Shown in pieces: positions 19,706 through 28,549 of a DNA stretch of 64,000 nt. Made by a program: the position numbers and the translations under genes. The stretch's first letter is position 1; each line of letters opens with the position of its first letter. Under the pieces are notes generated by a model. It searched no databases and was not told where the DNA came from. It worked only from the letters and a program-made list of their open reading frames with translations. The stretch is from Parabacteroides bouchesdurhonensis. GTDB taxonomy: Bacteria; Bacteroidota; Bacteroidia; Bacteroidales; Tannerellaceae. The stretch covers positions 3,126,471-3,190,470 of the forward strand of contig NZ_LT896588.1 in NCBI RefSeq assembly GCF_900186615.1, in the 5' to 3' direction.

Positions 19706-19792
19706 TAAGACTAAATAACACTACTGGTAAGACTGGATAACACTTTATAATTAAGTGGTAACACAGTTTTATCCATAATCCCGGTTTCTTTG
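19706..19792 (+). promoter_or_regulatory. Phased direct repeats and promoter upstream of the beta-barrel gene (candidate RprY site)
   Basis: Half-sites TAAGACT (19706), TAACACT (19716), TAAGACT (19728) and TAACACT (19738), with a weaker GTAACAC at 19759, recur every 10-12 bp; the composite AAGACTnnATAACACT repeats at exactly 22 bp. Tandem half-sites one helical turn apart are typical of OmpR-family regulators. A -7-like TTTCTTTG follows at 19785-19792 with no good -33, as expected for an activated promoter, and would give a leader of about 20 nt to the ATG at 19821. Confidence 0.55.
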
Positions 19793-19820
19793 CTTTAATG
19801 AATTTATAACGATGAGCGAT

Positions 19821-22175
19821 ATGAAACGAATACTTTATTATTCTCTGTTCTTTCTTTTCATTTGCAACGGGATGTTAGTTGCACAAACTATTAACGGTAA
19901 GATTATAAACAAACAAAATCAACCTGTGGATGGTGTGGCTGTAATACTTCAGACATTGGATTCTGTATATGCTACAATATCGGATAGTCTCGGGCTATTT
20001 AAGTTCGGTAGACCGGCTAATCAGGCTTGTCGACTGCTGTTTCAACATCTTTTGTATGAACCGATTCAAAAAGAAATCTCTGCCGATGATGCCGGTATCA
20101 TTATGCTAAACGATAAAGATTATGCCCTTGCCGAAGTGACTGTAAAAGCAGATCATCCGCAAGTAAAGGTGGAAGGTGGAAAATTATCCTACGATATACC
20201 GCAGCTTATGAAAGATAAAACGATCATTAATGCTTTTGAAGTCATCAAACAATTGCCGGGAATTACCGGTACGGGAGATGAAATACAATTGGCAGGAGCA
20301 GGTAATTTGCATATCATTTTAAACGGACAACTTACCACGATGTCGTTGGATCAACTTATCCGGTTACTGAAAACTATTCCTGCGTCCCGTGTACAAAAAG
20401 CCGAAATCATGTATGCCGCTCCGGCAAAGTATAATATAAAAGGTGCTGTTATCAACGTGATATTGGATAAAAACATGTCCGATACACCTTCTTTTCAGGG
20501 AGAAGCCGGAATAGATTATGAACAGCGTCATTATGCCGGAAGTAATGCACATACAAACATCCTTTACTCCAAATCGAACCTGAATATAGATTTTCTGCTG
20601 AACGGAGCTAAAGGACGCAACTTTGCCGGTGAAGATATTTTGGCGCGCCATACATTAAATAATGGTGTAACACAAGTGGAGCAGACCGGCCGTAGTACCC
20701 ATCACGCAAATGAAGGAATTAGCCGTTTAGGTATAGATTATACGTTTAAAAATAAAGACAAACTGTCTGCCGCTTATTATCTGAATGCAGATAAATCAAG
20801 CAACAAACGCAATTCCAATACAATCTTTTCTCCACTGGAAGAAAAAACATCAACCACTAACCTTAGTAACAGCGAGTCGGACAATCATTCGACTTTACAT
20901 AACATACATATACAATATGACGGACATAAAGAAGTAAAAGCGGGTGTGGACTTTACTCATTACAAGTCTCCATCTGATCTGCATTTTCTTGATTTAAGCG
21001 ACAATGGTTCTAAAACAGACATGCTTAACTATACCAACCAAAATATATCCCGCTGGTCTGCATTTGCCAACCATACGGTTTCCGCAGGTAAAGAATGGTC
21101 GCTCAATTATGGCATTAATGCGGGTTATACATATTCTAAGAATCATTTGGAATACTCTTATGACGATGGAAATGGATATGAGCTTGACCTTGAGTCATTG
21201 GAAAATAATATACAGAAAGATTATACAGCCAATATCTTTGCCGAAGTCTCCAAATCTTTCGGGCAACATTTTTCTGCTACCGTCGGACTAAAAGGTGAAT
21301 ACTATAAATCCGATTACATAAAAAATACGAAGAAGACAAACTTATGGAATGACTGGACATTGTTTCCTACGGCAGCATTAAGTTATATGTTCTCGCCGTT
21401 TCATATTTTGCAACTGAATGTAAGCAGCGATAAAACATTCCCTTCTTATATGACACTTAGTCCGCAGTCTACTCCATTGAACTCCTATTCCGAATCGGTA
21501 GGAAATCCGGCTTTGAAGCCTTATAATTCTTACGAAGGCCAATTACTTTATATTTTTCGTCAGAAATATGTGTTGATGCTCTTCTGCCAATATATGCCGG
21601 ATTACTTCACTCAGCTTCCCTTTCAAAGCGATACGGAATTAAAAAACGTATTTCGTTATGAAAACTTGAATTATAATTTTCAGGTAGGACTGAACTTGAT
21701 TGTACCCTTCAAAGTCGGATCATTCTGGAACGGGCGTGTATTGCTGCAAGGTTACAGGATGCAGGAAAAGAGCGATCATTTTCACGGCATGTCATTCAAC
21801 CGCAATACCTATGTGGGTATAGCCAGTACTTCCAATACATTCAAATTAAGCAACAAACCCGATCTCAAATTAGATATAGATGCCACCTATGTTGCTCCGG
21901 GTGCTATTCAGGGTATATATGATTTAGGACGCCTGTACAATATTACAGCCGGCGTGAAATGGACATTTGCCAAACAAAAGGGCGCGCTTTCCTTACATGC
22001 TAATGACATTTTTCGTACTTCAATCCCCACAGCTTCCATCAACCAGGGAAATCAATGGAGCCGTTTGAACAAGTTGAATGACGAACGCTGTATTCGTCTC
22101 TCTTTCAGCTGGAAATTCGGAGGATTTAAGGCAAAAAAGCATGAAAGTGTCAATACTTCACGCTTCGGTAAATAA
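19821..22175 (+). CDS. Outer-membrane beta-barrel protein with carboxypeptidase-regulatory-like and plug-like domains
   Basis: A 784-residue exported protein. The signal peptide MKRILYYSLFFLFICNGMLVAQ precedes a carboxypeptidase-D regulatory-like domain (TINGKIINKQNQPVDGVAVIL, abbreviated here, about 22-105), a plug-like region with LPGITGTGDEIQLAG, and a long C-terminal beta-barrel of alternating strands. This is the layout of the PF14905-type outer membrane barrel family, related to TonB-dependent receptors. There is no SusD partner. It is divergent from rprXY and has phased repeats upstream, so it is a likely regulon member. The ATG at 19821 fits the signal peptide and short leader better than 19812. 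Confidence 0.85.
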   Translation: MKRILYYSLFFLFICNGMLVAQTINGKIINKQNQPVDGVAVILQTLDSVYATISDSLGLFKFGRPANQACRLLFQHLLYEPIQKEISADDAGIIMLNDKDYALAEVTVKADHPQVKVEGGKLSYDIPQLMKDKTIINAFEVIKQLPGITGTGDEIQLAGAGNLHIILNGQLTTMSLDQLIRLLKTIPASRVQKAEIMYAAPAKYNIKGAVINVILDKNMSDTPSFQGEAGIDYEQRHYAGSNAHTNILYSKSNLNIDFLLNGAKGRNFAGEDILARHTLNNGVTQVEQTGRSTHHANEGISRLGIDYTFKNKDKLSAAYYLNADKSSNKRNSNTIFSPLEEKTSTTNLSNSESDNHSTLHNIHIQYDGHKEVKAGVDFTHYKSPSDLHFLDLSDNGSKTDMLNYTNQNISRWSAFANHTVSAGKEWSLNYGINAGYTYSKNHLEYSYDDGNGYELDLESLENNIQKDYTANIFAEVSKSFGQHFSATVGLKGEYYKSDYIKNTKKTNLWNDWTLFPTAALSYMFSPFHILQLNVSSDKTFPSYMTLSPQSTPLNSYSESVGNPALKPYNSYEGQLLYIFRQKYVLMLFCQYMPDYFTQLPFQSDTELKNVFRYENLNYNFQVGLNLIVPFKVGSFWNGRVLLQGYRMQEKSDHFHGMSFNRNTYVGIASTSNTFKLSNKPDLKLDIDATYVAPGAIQGIYDLGRLYNITAGVKWTFAKQKGALSLHANDIFRTSIPTASINQGNQWSRLNKLNDERCIRLSFSWKFGGFKAKKHESVNTSRFGK

Positions 22176-22495
22176 AAAGGAACTGAATCTTTAATGATTT
22201 CTTCCCATATATTTAATCGGATCACCCTTGTGATCTATATAGATCACAGATGTGATCCAATTAGTAAGTGCCGAAGAGATGAATAAAATGTGCCGTTAAC
22301 GTTTATAAAAAGTAAGAAGTTTATGGATAAAAAGATTTATAAGAATTGATTTATACTATAAAAGATTACATAAGGATGAGTATTGGTGTCCTAAAATAAG
22401 TATATTTGTAGGGAAGCCAAGTTGCTGTTATGCGCTTTTTCAAGAGCAGACAGTGCTTGTAGTTCAACATTAAATAATCATTAAATCGAAAGGTT
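22176..22495. other. Intergenic region between beta-barrel gene and phoH
   Basis: This 320-bp gap has no convincing gene. It holds two tandem GATCAC..GTGATC palindromes (22220-22257) and, near its end, a -7-like TATATTTG at 22401-22408 that could start phoH. No clear terminator hairpin follows the barrel gene; the palindromes lack a T run. Confidence 0.7.
22220..22257. repeat. Two-unit 22-bp-pitch palindrome array (GATCAC..GTGATC)
   Basis: Unit 1 is GATCAC-cctt-GTGATC (22220-22235) and unit 2 is GATCAC-agat-GTGATC (22242-22257), separated by TATATA and followed by CAATTA. The pitch is 22 bp. The same unit, spacers and 3' flank recur in the four-unit array at 45217-45298. Confidence 0.85.
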
Positions 22496-23821
22496 ATGGG
22501 AGCAAAGAAGAATTTTGTGCTTGATACTAACGTTATCTTGCATGATTACAAGTGTATTGAGAACTTTCAGGAGAATGATATTTACCTTCCTATTGTAGTG
22601 CTTGAAGAGCTGGATAAGTTTAAGAAGGGAAGTGACCAGATAAATTATAACGCGCGTGAATTTGTACGTGAGCTGGATTTGTTGACCAGCAACGATCTGT
22701 TCCTGAAAGGAGCGTCGTTAGGTCCGGGCAAAGGAACACTTCATGTTGTAACCGGTGATAAGTACCAGGAAAAAATAGCCCTTTCTTTTCCGGAAAAAAC
22801 GGCGGATCACCGTATTCTTTCCTGCACATTATCTATTGCCGATAAAAATCCGAAAACTAAAACGATCCTTGTTACTAAAGATGTAAACTTACGGATGAAA
22901 GCCCGCTCGTTGGGAATCCTTGTTGAAGATTACATTACCGATAAAGTAATTAATGTGGATATATTTGAGCATGAGCAGGCAACATACGATAATATTGATC
23001 CGGATCTGATAGATAAAATATATTCATCTCCCGAAGGTGTAGATGCCGATCTTTTGGAAATAAGGTCTAAACTCGACCCGAATGATTGCTTCATCTTAAA
23101 GAGTGTACGCAACTCCGTATTAGCACGTTATAATCCGTACGAGGATAAGATAAAGAAGGTGGAAAAAGGTTCTAATTACGGCATACAACCTCGCAATGCA
23201 GAGCAAAGTTTTGCTTTCGAGGTATTAAATGACCCGAACGTCAAGTTAGTAGGATTGACAGGTAAAGCCGGTACAGGAAAGACCTTGCTTGCTCTTGCCT
23301 CCGCACTAAAACAGGTTGGAATGTATAAACAAGTATTATTGGCCCGTCCTATTGTAGCTTTGGCTAATAAAGATATCGGATTCCTTCCGGGAGATGAAAA
23401 GCAAAAGGTTGCTCCTTACATGCAGCCTTTGTTTGATAATTTGAACGTTATCAAGGCGCAGTTCGCACCGGGAGCTGCGGATGCCCGCAAGATTGACGAT
23501 ATGCAAAAGAACAATCAATTGGTGATTGAAGCATTGGCCTTTATCCGTGGACGTAGCTTGTCTGAAACTTTCTGTATTATAGACGAAGCCCAGAATCTGA
23601 CTCCTCATGAGATAAAGACGATCATTACCCGTGCGGGAGAGGGAACAAAGATGGTGTTTACCGGAGATATACAGCAGATAGATTCACCCTATCTGGATGC
23701 CCAAAGTAACGGACTGGCCTATATGGTTGATAAAATGAAAGGGCAGGAACTGTTTGCCCATATCAACCTTGTTAAAGGTGAAAGAAGCCAGTTATCCGAA
23801 TTAGCATCCAATATTCTTTAA
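22496..23821 (+). CDS. PhoH family protein with N-terminal PIN domain
   Basis: A 441-residue PhoH2-type fusion. The PIN ribonuclease domain occupies about residues 1-150, with FVLDTNVILHD (7-17) and further acidic residues at VLEELDKF and DHRILSC. The PhoH ATPase follows, with Walker A GLTGKAGTGKTLLA (about 253-266) and Walker B FCIIDEAQNLTPHE. PIN-PhoH proteins are ATP-driven RNA-unwinding nucleases. CGAAAGG precedes the ATG. An inverted repeat follows before the CDF gene. Confidence 0.92.
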   Translation: MGAKKNFVLDTNVILHDYKCIENFQENDIYLPIVVLEELDKFKKGSDQINYNAREFVRELDLLTSNDLFLKGASLGPGKGTLHVVTGDKYQEKIALSFPEKTADHRILSCTLSIADKNPKTKTILVTKDVNLRMKARSLGILVEDYITDKVINVDIFEHEQATYDNIDPDLIDKIYSSPEGVDADLLEIRSKLDPNDCFILKSVRNSVLARYNPYEDKIKKVEKGSNYGIQPRNAEQSFAFEVLNDPNVKLVGLTGKAGTGKTLLALASALKQVGMYKQVLLARPIVALANKDIGFLPGDEKQKVAPYMQPLFDNLNVIKAQFAPGAADARKIDDMQKNNQLVIEALAFIRGRSLSETFCIIDEAQNLTPHEIKTIITRAGEGTKMVFTGDIQQIDSPYLDAQSNGLAYMVDKMKGQELFAHINLVKGERSQLSELASNIL

Positions 23822-23830
23822 TGATTTATG

Positions 23831-23891
23831 GTTGACAGGTAGGGCAGAAGTTATTTATTTTTGCCAACCTGTCAACTATTAGTTATCTTTG
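23831..23891 (+). promoter_or_regulatory. CDF exporter promoter with overlapping inverted repeat
   Basis: TTG (23861-23863), a 20-bp spacer and TATCTTTG (23884-23891) form a good promoter. A perfect 10-bp inverted repeat, GTTGACAGGT (23831-23840) and ACCTGTCAAC (23867-23876), with an inner GGCA/TGCC pair (23843-23846, 23862-23865), places its right arm over the -33 element and spacer. It may be an operator or a hairpin ending phoH mRNA, although no T run follows. Confidence 0.55.
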
Positions 23892-23913
23892 AAGTTTCAA
23901 GGAACATCTTTAT

Positions 23914-24810
23914 ATGGAAAATCAGACCAGGAAAAAAGAGATAGTGAAGGTTACGCTGGTTGGTTCCGTCGGAAACTTCTTATTGCTTATATTCAAATTT
24001 ATTGCCGGTATCATGGGGCACAGTAGTGCCATGATAGCAGATGCGGTACATTCACTCTCCGACTTTGTAACAGATGTGATTGTACTGTTTTTCATTAATA
24101 TATCTTCCAAACCTAAAGATGAAAGCCACGATTATGGACACGGGAAATACGAAACACTGGCAACATCTATTATAGGAATCGTGTTGTTATGTGTAGGAGT
24201 TGTACTCTTTTGGGAAGGAATCAATAAAGTCTATGACTTCTTTATAAAGGGCGAAATGTTGGAAAGTCCCGGCAAAATAGCTCTTATAGCTGCTATTATT
24301 TCTATTCTTGTAAAAGAAGCCCTGTACAGATATTCGGTATTGATAGGGAAGCGCCAGAACAGCCAGGCGGTAATAGCCAATGCCTGGCATCACCGTTCGG
24401 ATGCGTTATCGTCCATTGGAACGGCTATTGGTATTGGTGGTGCTATTCTGCTGGGAGAGCGATGGAGAGTGCTAGATCCATTGGCTGCCGTAATTGTTAG
24501 TATCTTTATTGTAAAAGTGGCATTTCAGTTAGTAATACCGGCTATTAATGACTTATTGGAAAAGTCTTTACCAAAAGAGGTGGAAGATGAAATCCTTTCC
24601 ATCATATCGGAAATGCAGGAAGTAAAAAGTCCGCATAACCTGCGTACACGCCGTATAGGAAATGATTTTGCGATAGAAGTTCATCTTCGTGTGGATGGAC
24701 AAATGACGGTAGCGCGTTCACATGAAATTATGTGTGATATTGAAAGGAAACTCCGGCAACGTTTCGGTATCGCCACCCACATAGCATTGCATGTTGAGCC
24801 TATAAAGTGA
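23914..24810 (+). CDS. Cation diffusion facilitator (CDF) metal exporter
   Basis: A 298-residue membrane antiporter that removes divalent metals such as Zn, Fe or Mn. Six membrane segments cover about residues 10-205. The transport-site motifs are HSLSDFVTD (segment 2, about 46-54) and HHRSDALSS (segment 5, about 158-166), each with a His/Asp pair. The cytoplasmic C-terminal dimer domain (LLEKSLPKEVEDEIL to the end) is complete. The metal is not decided by sequence. It has its own promoter with an inverted repeat, and guanine deaminase follows at 21 bp. Confidence 0.92.
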   Translation: MENQTRKKEIVKVTLVGSVGNFLLLIFKFIAGIMGHSSAMIADAVHSLSDFVTDVIVLFFINISSKPKDESHDYGHGKYETLATSIIGIVLLCVGVVLFWEGINKVYDFFIKGEMLESPGKIALIAAIISILVKEALYRYSVLIGKRQNSQAVIANAWHHRSDALSSIGTAIGIGGAILLGERWRVLDPLAAVIVSIFIVKVAFQLVIPAINDLLEKSLPKEVEDEILSIISEMQEVKSPHNLRTRRIGNDFAIEVHLRVDGQMTVARSHEIMCDIERKLRQRFGIATHIALHVEPIK

Positions 24811-24831
24811 AAGGAAAAGAGGAAAAAGAGA

Positions 24832-26136
24832 ATGAATAGAGAGGTTAGGTTGTTTCGTGGAGAAGTATTTTATTTTATATCCTCGCCGTTAGAAAGTAAG
24901 GATTCATATTGTTATTACCCGGATGGCGCTTTATTGGTTTCTGATGGGAAAGTGGCAGATTCCGGACCTTATGAAACGTTGCATGCCCGTTATCCTTCTG
25001 TTCCGGAAACCGACTATTCCGGCAAACTAATTATGCCGGGATTCATTGATTCTCATATCCATTACTCCCAGTCGGAGATAATCGGGATGCATGGTTGCCA
25101 GCTTTTGGATTGGCTGAACGATTATACATATCCTGCCGAACAAGCCTTTTCTTCCCGGGAACATGCCGAAAAAACAGCCCGTTTCTTTATACATGAATTA
25201 CTGAAAAACGGAACAACTACCTGTATGGCATACGCAACTGTTCATCCGGAGTCTGTTGATGCCCTTTTTACCATCGCTTCCGAATATGATATGTGTATGC
25301 TGACCGGTAAAGTGTTGATGAACCGTAATGCCCCGAAAGGTTTGTTGGATTCTACAGAAAAAGGGGAAGCTGATACTCGTAGGCTGATAGAGAAATGGCA
25401 TGGAAAAGGGAGAAACCGTTATGTTATCACTCCTCGTTTTGCCATCACCTGTACTTTGGATCAATTGGAGAGTGTCGGACGTTTGCATGCCGAATATCCC
25501 GATACCTATATTCAGACACATCTATCCGAGAACAGGGATGAGATAGATTCCGTACTTTCTCTATATCCGGGACATTCGGATTACCTGGAAGTATATGAAC
25601 GAACAGGCTTGATGACCGACCGTACGGTTTTTGGCCATTGTATTCATTTATCTAAAGAAGAATGTGAACGTTTGGCTTCCGCCGGAGCTACCATAGCCCA
25701 TTGTCCTACGTCCAACTTGTTTCTGGGAAGTGGACTTTTCAACATGTCTCTGGTCAATACCTTTGCTATTAAAACAACACTTGCCACAGATGTAGCGGGA
25801 GGAACCTCGTTCTCTATGTTCCGAACAATGGGTGAAGCCTATAAAGTGCAACAACTGAATGGTTATCCTGTTTCGGCATTGGAGTTACTTTATAAATGCA
25901 CTCTGGGCAGTGCCAAAGCATTACACCTGGAAGATAAAATAGGTAGTTTTACACCCGGCAGTGATGCTGATTTTATTGTTGTAGATTATGCTTCTACAGA
26001 TTCTCAACAGCTACGTAAAGAATATCTGCAACGCACCAATAATTGGAATATAGAAAACAAACTATTCGGATTGCAGATACTGGGAGATGATCGTGCTATT
26101 ACTGCAACTTATTTAATAGGAAAGCAAGTTTTGTAA
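24832..26136 (+). CDS. guaD: Guanine deaminase
   Basis: A 434-residue metal-dependent amidohydrolase that converts guanine to xanthine. The zinc motif PGFIDSHIHYSQ (about 68-79), the family-typical QLLDWLNDYTYPAE (about 90-103), later HCPTSNLFLGSGLF (about 289-302) and the metal Asp in LATDVAGG are present. This combination is characteristic of guanine deaminase rather than a generic amidohydrolase. A purine-rich ribosome site (GGAAAAAGAG) precedes the ATG. It is probably cotranscribed with the CDF gene. Confidence 0.9.
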   Translation: MNREVRLFRGEVFYFISSPLESKDSYCYYPDGALLVSDGKVADSGPYETLHARYPSVPETDYSGKLIMPGFIDSHIHYSQSEIIGMHGCQLLDWLNDYTYPAEQAFSSREHAEKTARFFIHELLKNGTTTCMAYATVHPESVDALFTIASEYDMCMLTGKVLMNRNAPKGLLDSTEKGEADTRRLIEKWHGKGRNRYVITPRFAITCTLDQLESVGRLHAEYPDTYIQTHLSENRDEIDSVLSLYPGHSDYLEVYERTGLMTDRTVFGHCIHLSKEECERLASAGATIAHCPTSNLFLGSGLFNMSLVNTFAIKTTLATDVAGGTSFSMFRTMGEAYKVQQLNGYPVSALELLYKCTLGSAKALHLEDKIGSFTPGSDADFIVVDYASTDSQQLRKEYLQRTNNWNIENKLFGLQILGDDRAITATYLIGKQVL

Positions 26137-26166
26137 TTATTTTAAAAACTTTCCGTTACATATAGC

Positions 26167-26192
26167 TATAATAAATGAATTTATTATATTTG
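26167..26192 (+). promoter_or_regulatory. Promoter of the EEP gene with a palindromic operator-like site
   Basis: TATATTTG (26185-26192) is a Bacteroidota -7 element. A perfect palindrome with 10-bp arms (TATAATAAAT at 26167-26176 and its complement at 26179-26188) and a 2-bp centre overlaps its first four bases. The site is AT-rich, so chance formation is not negligible. Confidence 0.5.
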
Positions 26193-26197
26193 TACAT

Positions 26198-26227
26198 CTT
26201 CTTTTATAAATGATTTTATAAAAGAAG
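26198..26227 (+). other. 5'-end stem-loop of the EEP mRNA
   Basis: CTTCTTTTATAAA (26198-26210) pairs perfectly with its complement at 26215-26227 around a 4-nt loop. It begins about 6 nt after the -7 element, that is at the predicted first nucleotides of the transcript. It could protect the 5' end; it has no T run and lies upstream of the gene, so it is not a terminator. Confidence 0.5.
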
Positions 26228-26305
26228 TAATGTTAGTGTATTATTGTTTTATAGAGAAAGTTCGGAATTGTATTAATTAATCTGTCAGGAAAGGGGAGTC
26301 ATGTT

Positions 26306-27109
26306 ATGTTAAAGTCAGCATTTAAAACATTCGTAATTACTTTGATTTGTCTTATTCCATTTTATGGAATGTATGCGCAAGAGCCACGTAATGGAGTTTC
26401 TTATAACGAAATAAAAACTAAAGATCCGTCCGCATTACGTTTTATGAGTTATAATATTCGTATCGGTATTGGTATGGATAACGAAGTGGATATTAAACGA
26501 GTTGCCGATGTGATCAATCGGGTTAATCCGGATGTTGTTGCCCTTCAAGAGGTAGATAGTGTAACCGAACGTGTTAATTGGGCTAACCAGATGATGCAGT
26601 TGTCCGAGCTTACAGGGATGTATCCTATATTTGGCCATGCGGTTGATCGTTCTAAAGGCAAATATGGTATAGGGATGCTAACAAAAATAAAACCGGAAAG
26701 TGTTCGTAAAGTACATCTTCCCGGTGATGAAGAACCTCGTATGCTGATTATATCCGATTTTAAAGATTATGCAGTATGCAGCACTCACTTTTCTTTAGTG
26801 GAAAAAGATAGAGTAACATCTGCCGGTATCCTTATTAAGGAATTGGAAGGAATGAATAAACCGGTTCTTGTTGGTGGAGATTTCAATGCTAAACCCGGAA
26901 GTGAACCGGTAGAGATTATAAAAGGAAAGTTCAACCTTCTTACCAGCGAGAAGTTTATTACTTACCCGTCTGACACTCCAAGAGTGTGTCTGGACTATAT
27001 TTGGGGACTTAAGTTTAACAATCACAAATATAACGTTCTCCAGAGCGTATCTATAAACGAACCGATGGCATCAGACCATCTGCCACTAATGATAGATATA
27101 AAGCTCTAA
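26306..27109 (+). CDS. Exported endonuclease/exonuclease/phosphatase (EEP) family protein
   Basis: A 267-residue secreted protein with a signal peptide (LKSAFKTFVITLICLIPFYGMYA). The EEP fold is shown by RFMSYNIRIG (metal-site Asn), VVALQEVDS (catalytic Glu), VGGDFNAKPGS (Asp and Asn) and MASDHLPLM (terminal Asp-His pair). Members cleave phosphodiester or phosphate bonds in DNA, inositol lipids or sphingomyelin; the substrate is not shown. AAGGGGAG precedes the ATG at 26306 at good spacing. The leader of roughly 107 nt is unusually structured. Confidence 0.9.
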   Translation: MLKSAFKTFVITLICLIPFYGMYAQEPRNGVSYNEIKTKDPSALRFMSYNIRIGIGMDNEVDIKRVADVINRVNPDVVALQEVDSVTERVNWANQMMQLSELTGMYPIFGHAVDRSKGKYGIGMLTKIKPESVRKVHLPGDEEPRMLIISDFKDYAVCSTHFSLVEKDRVTSAGILIKELEGMNKPVLVGGDFNAKPGSEPVEIIKGKFNLLTSEKFITYPSDTPRVCLDYIWGLKFNNHKYNVLQSVSINEPMASDHLPLMIDIKL

Positions 27110-27132
27110 ACTCACATAGGCAAGGGAGAAAA

Positions 27133-27165
27133 AAATAAGGGTAGACGTGATGTCTGCCCTTATTT
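27133..27165. terminator. Bidirectional terminator between the EEP gene and pgk
   Basis: AAATAAGGGTAGAC (27133-27146) pairs with GTCTGCCCTTATTT (27152-27165) with one mismatch around GTGAT. A-rich and T-rich flanks suit both strands. Confidence 0.78.
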
Positions 27166-27196
27166 ATTTTATATGGAATTCTATTATTCGTATGGA

Positions 27197-28456
27197 TTAA
27201 CCTTTAATAGCTGCGATACCCGGAAGAACCTTTCCTTCGATTGCTTCCAACAATGCTCCACCACCTGTTGAAACATAAGAAACACCGTTAGCCAAACCGA
27301 ATTTGTTAACACAAGCTACAGAATCGCCACCTCCAACTAGAGAGAACGCTCCGTTCTTTGTTGCTTCAACAATAGCTTCGCCAACAGTACGAGAACCGTG
27401 AGTGAAGTTTTCAAATTCAAATACGCCTGTAGGACCATTCCAAAGAATAGTTTTTGATTTCTTGATAACGTCAGCGTAAATAGCTTCGGTTTTAGGACCT
27501 ATATCAAGGCCTTCCCAACCATCAGGAATCTGATCAACCGGAGCAAAGTCTGTCTTGGCATCATTGCTGAAATCATCTGCAATCTTAGCATCAACAGCCA
27601 ATACAAGGTTTACACCTTTTTCTTTCGCTTTTTTCATCAGGTCAAGAGCCAGATCCAATTTGTCATCTTCGCAGATAGATTTACCGATCTTACCACCTTG
27701 AGCTTTGGTGAAAGTATAAGTCATACCGCCGGTAATAATTAGGTTGTCTACTTTATTCAGGAGGTTTTCAATAATTTCAATCTTAGATGAAACTTTAGAA
27801 CCACCCATGATAGCTGTAAACGGACGACGAATATCATTCATTACCTTGTCAACAGCTTTCACTTCTTTTTCCATCAGATAGCCGAACATCTTATGATCTG
27901 CATCAAAATAATCAGCTATTAAAGCCGTAGAAGCATGAGCTCGGTGAGCGGTACCGAATGCGTCATTTACATAACAATCAGCATAAGAAGCCAATCTCTT
28001 TGTAAATTCTTTCTGGCTCTCTTTAACGGCCTTCTTGGCAGCTTTCTTTTCTTCGTCGGAAGCATCTTCGGCTAAACCTCTCGGTTTACCTTCTTCTTCT
28101 GCATAGAAACGGAGGTTTTCAAGCAATAAAACTTCACCTGGTTGCAAAGCAGCAGCTTTAGCACCGGCTTCTTCGCCAATACAGTCGTTAGCAAACTGAA
28201 CATCTACACCCAACAAATCGGAAAGGTGTTTCAAGATATGCTTTAAAGAATACTTGTCTGTAACGCCTTTCGGACGGCCAAGGTGAGAACCTATAATTAC
28301 GCTGCCACCATCAGCTAAAATCTTCTTCAATGTAGGAAGAGCGGCACGCATACGAGTGTCGTCGGTAATGTTGAAGTTTTCGTCCAAAGGAACGTTGAAG
28401 TCAACTCTTACAAATGCCTTTTTGCCGGCAAAATTGAAATTGTCAATTGTTTGCAT
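27197..28456 (-). CDS. pgk: Phosphoglycerate kinase
   Basis: A 419-residue glycolytic kinase that makes ATP from 1,3-bisphosphoglycerate. The start [10 protein letters not shown], the substrate-binding SHLGRPKG, the hinge region [11 protein letters not shown] and the nucleotide-site [11 protein letters not shown] and GGGDSVA are all typical. It is monocistronic, with a -7 element TAAGTTTG on the minus strand (28512-28505) in the 93-bp upstream gap and a hairpin terminator downstream. An insertion around residues 125-145 ([23 protein letters not shown]) makes it slightly longer than many bacterial Pgk proteins. Confidence 0.96.
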   Translation of the reverse strand: MQTIDNFNFAGKKAFVRVDFNVPLDENFNITDDTRMRAALPTLKKILADGGSVIIGSHLGRPKGVTDKYSLKHILKHLSDLLGVDVQFANDCIGEEAGAKAAALQPGEVLLLENLRFYAEEEGKPRGLAEDASDEEKKAAKKAVKESQKEFTKRLASYADCYVNDAFGTAHRAHASTALIADYFDADHKMFGYLMEKEVKAVDKVMNDIRRPFTAIMGGSKVSSKIEIIENLLNKVDNLIITGGMTYTFTKAQGGKIGKSICEDDKLDLALDLMKKAKEKGVNLVLAVDAKIADDFSNDAKTDFAPVDQIPDGWEGLDIGPKTEAIYADVIKKSKTILWNGPTGVFEFENFTHGSRTVGEAIVEATKNGAFSLVGGGDSVACVNKFGLANGVSYVSTGGGALLEAIEGKVLPGIAAIKG

Positions 28457-28549
28457 AACTATTGTATTTAAGTTTTGTATTAAAATGTATCATTTAAGTG
28501 TGTGCAAACTTACGCAAAAATATTTTATTTACATGTTACAATTAGATAA

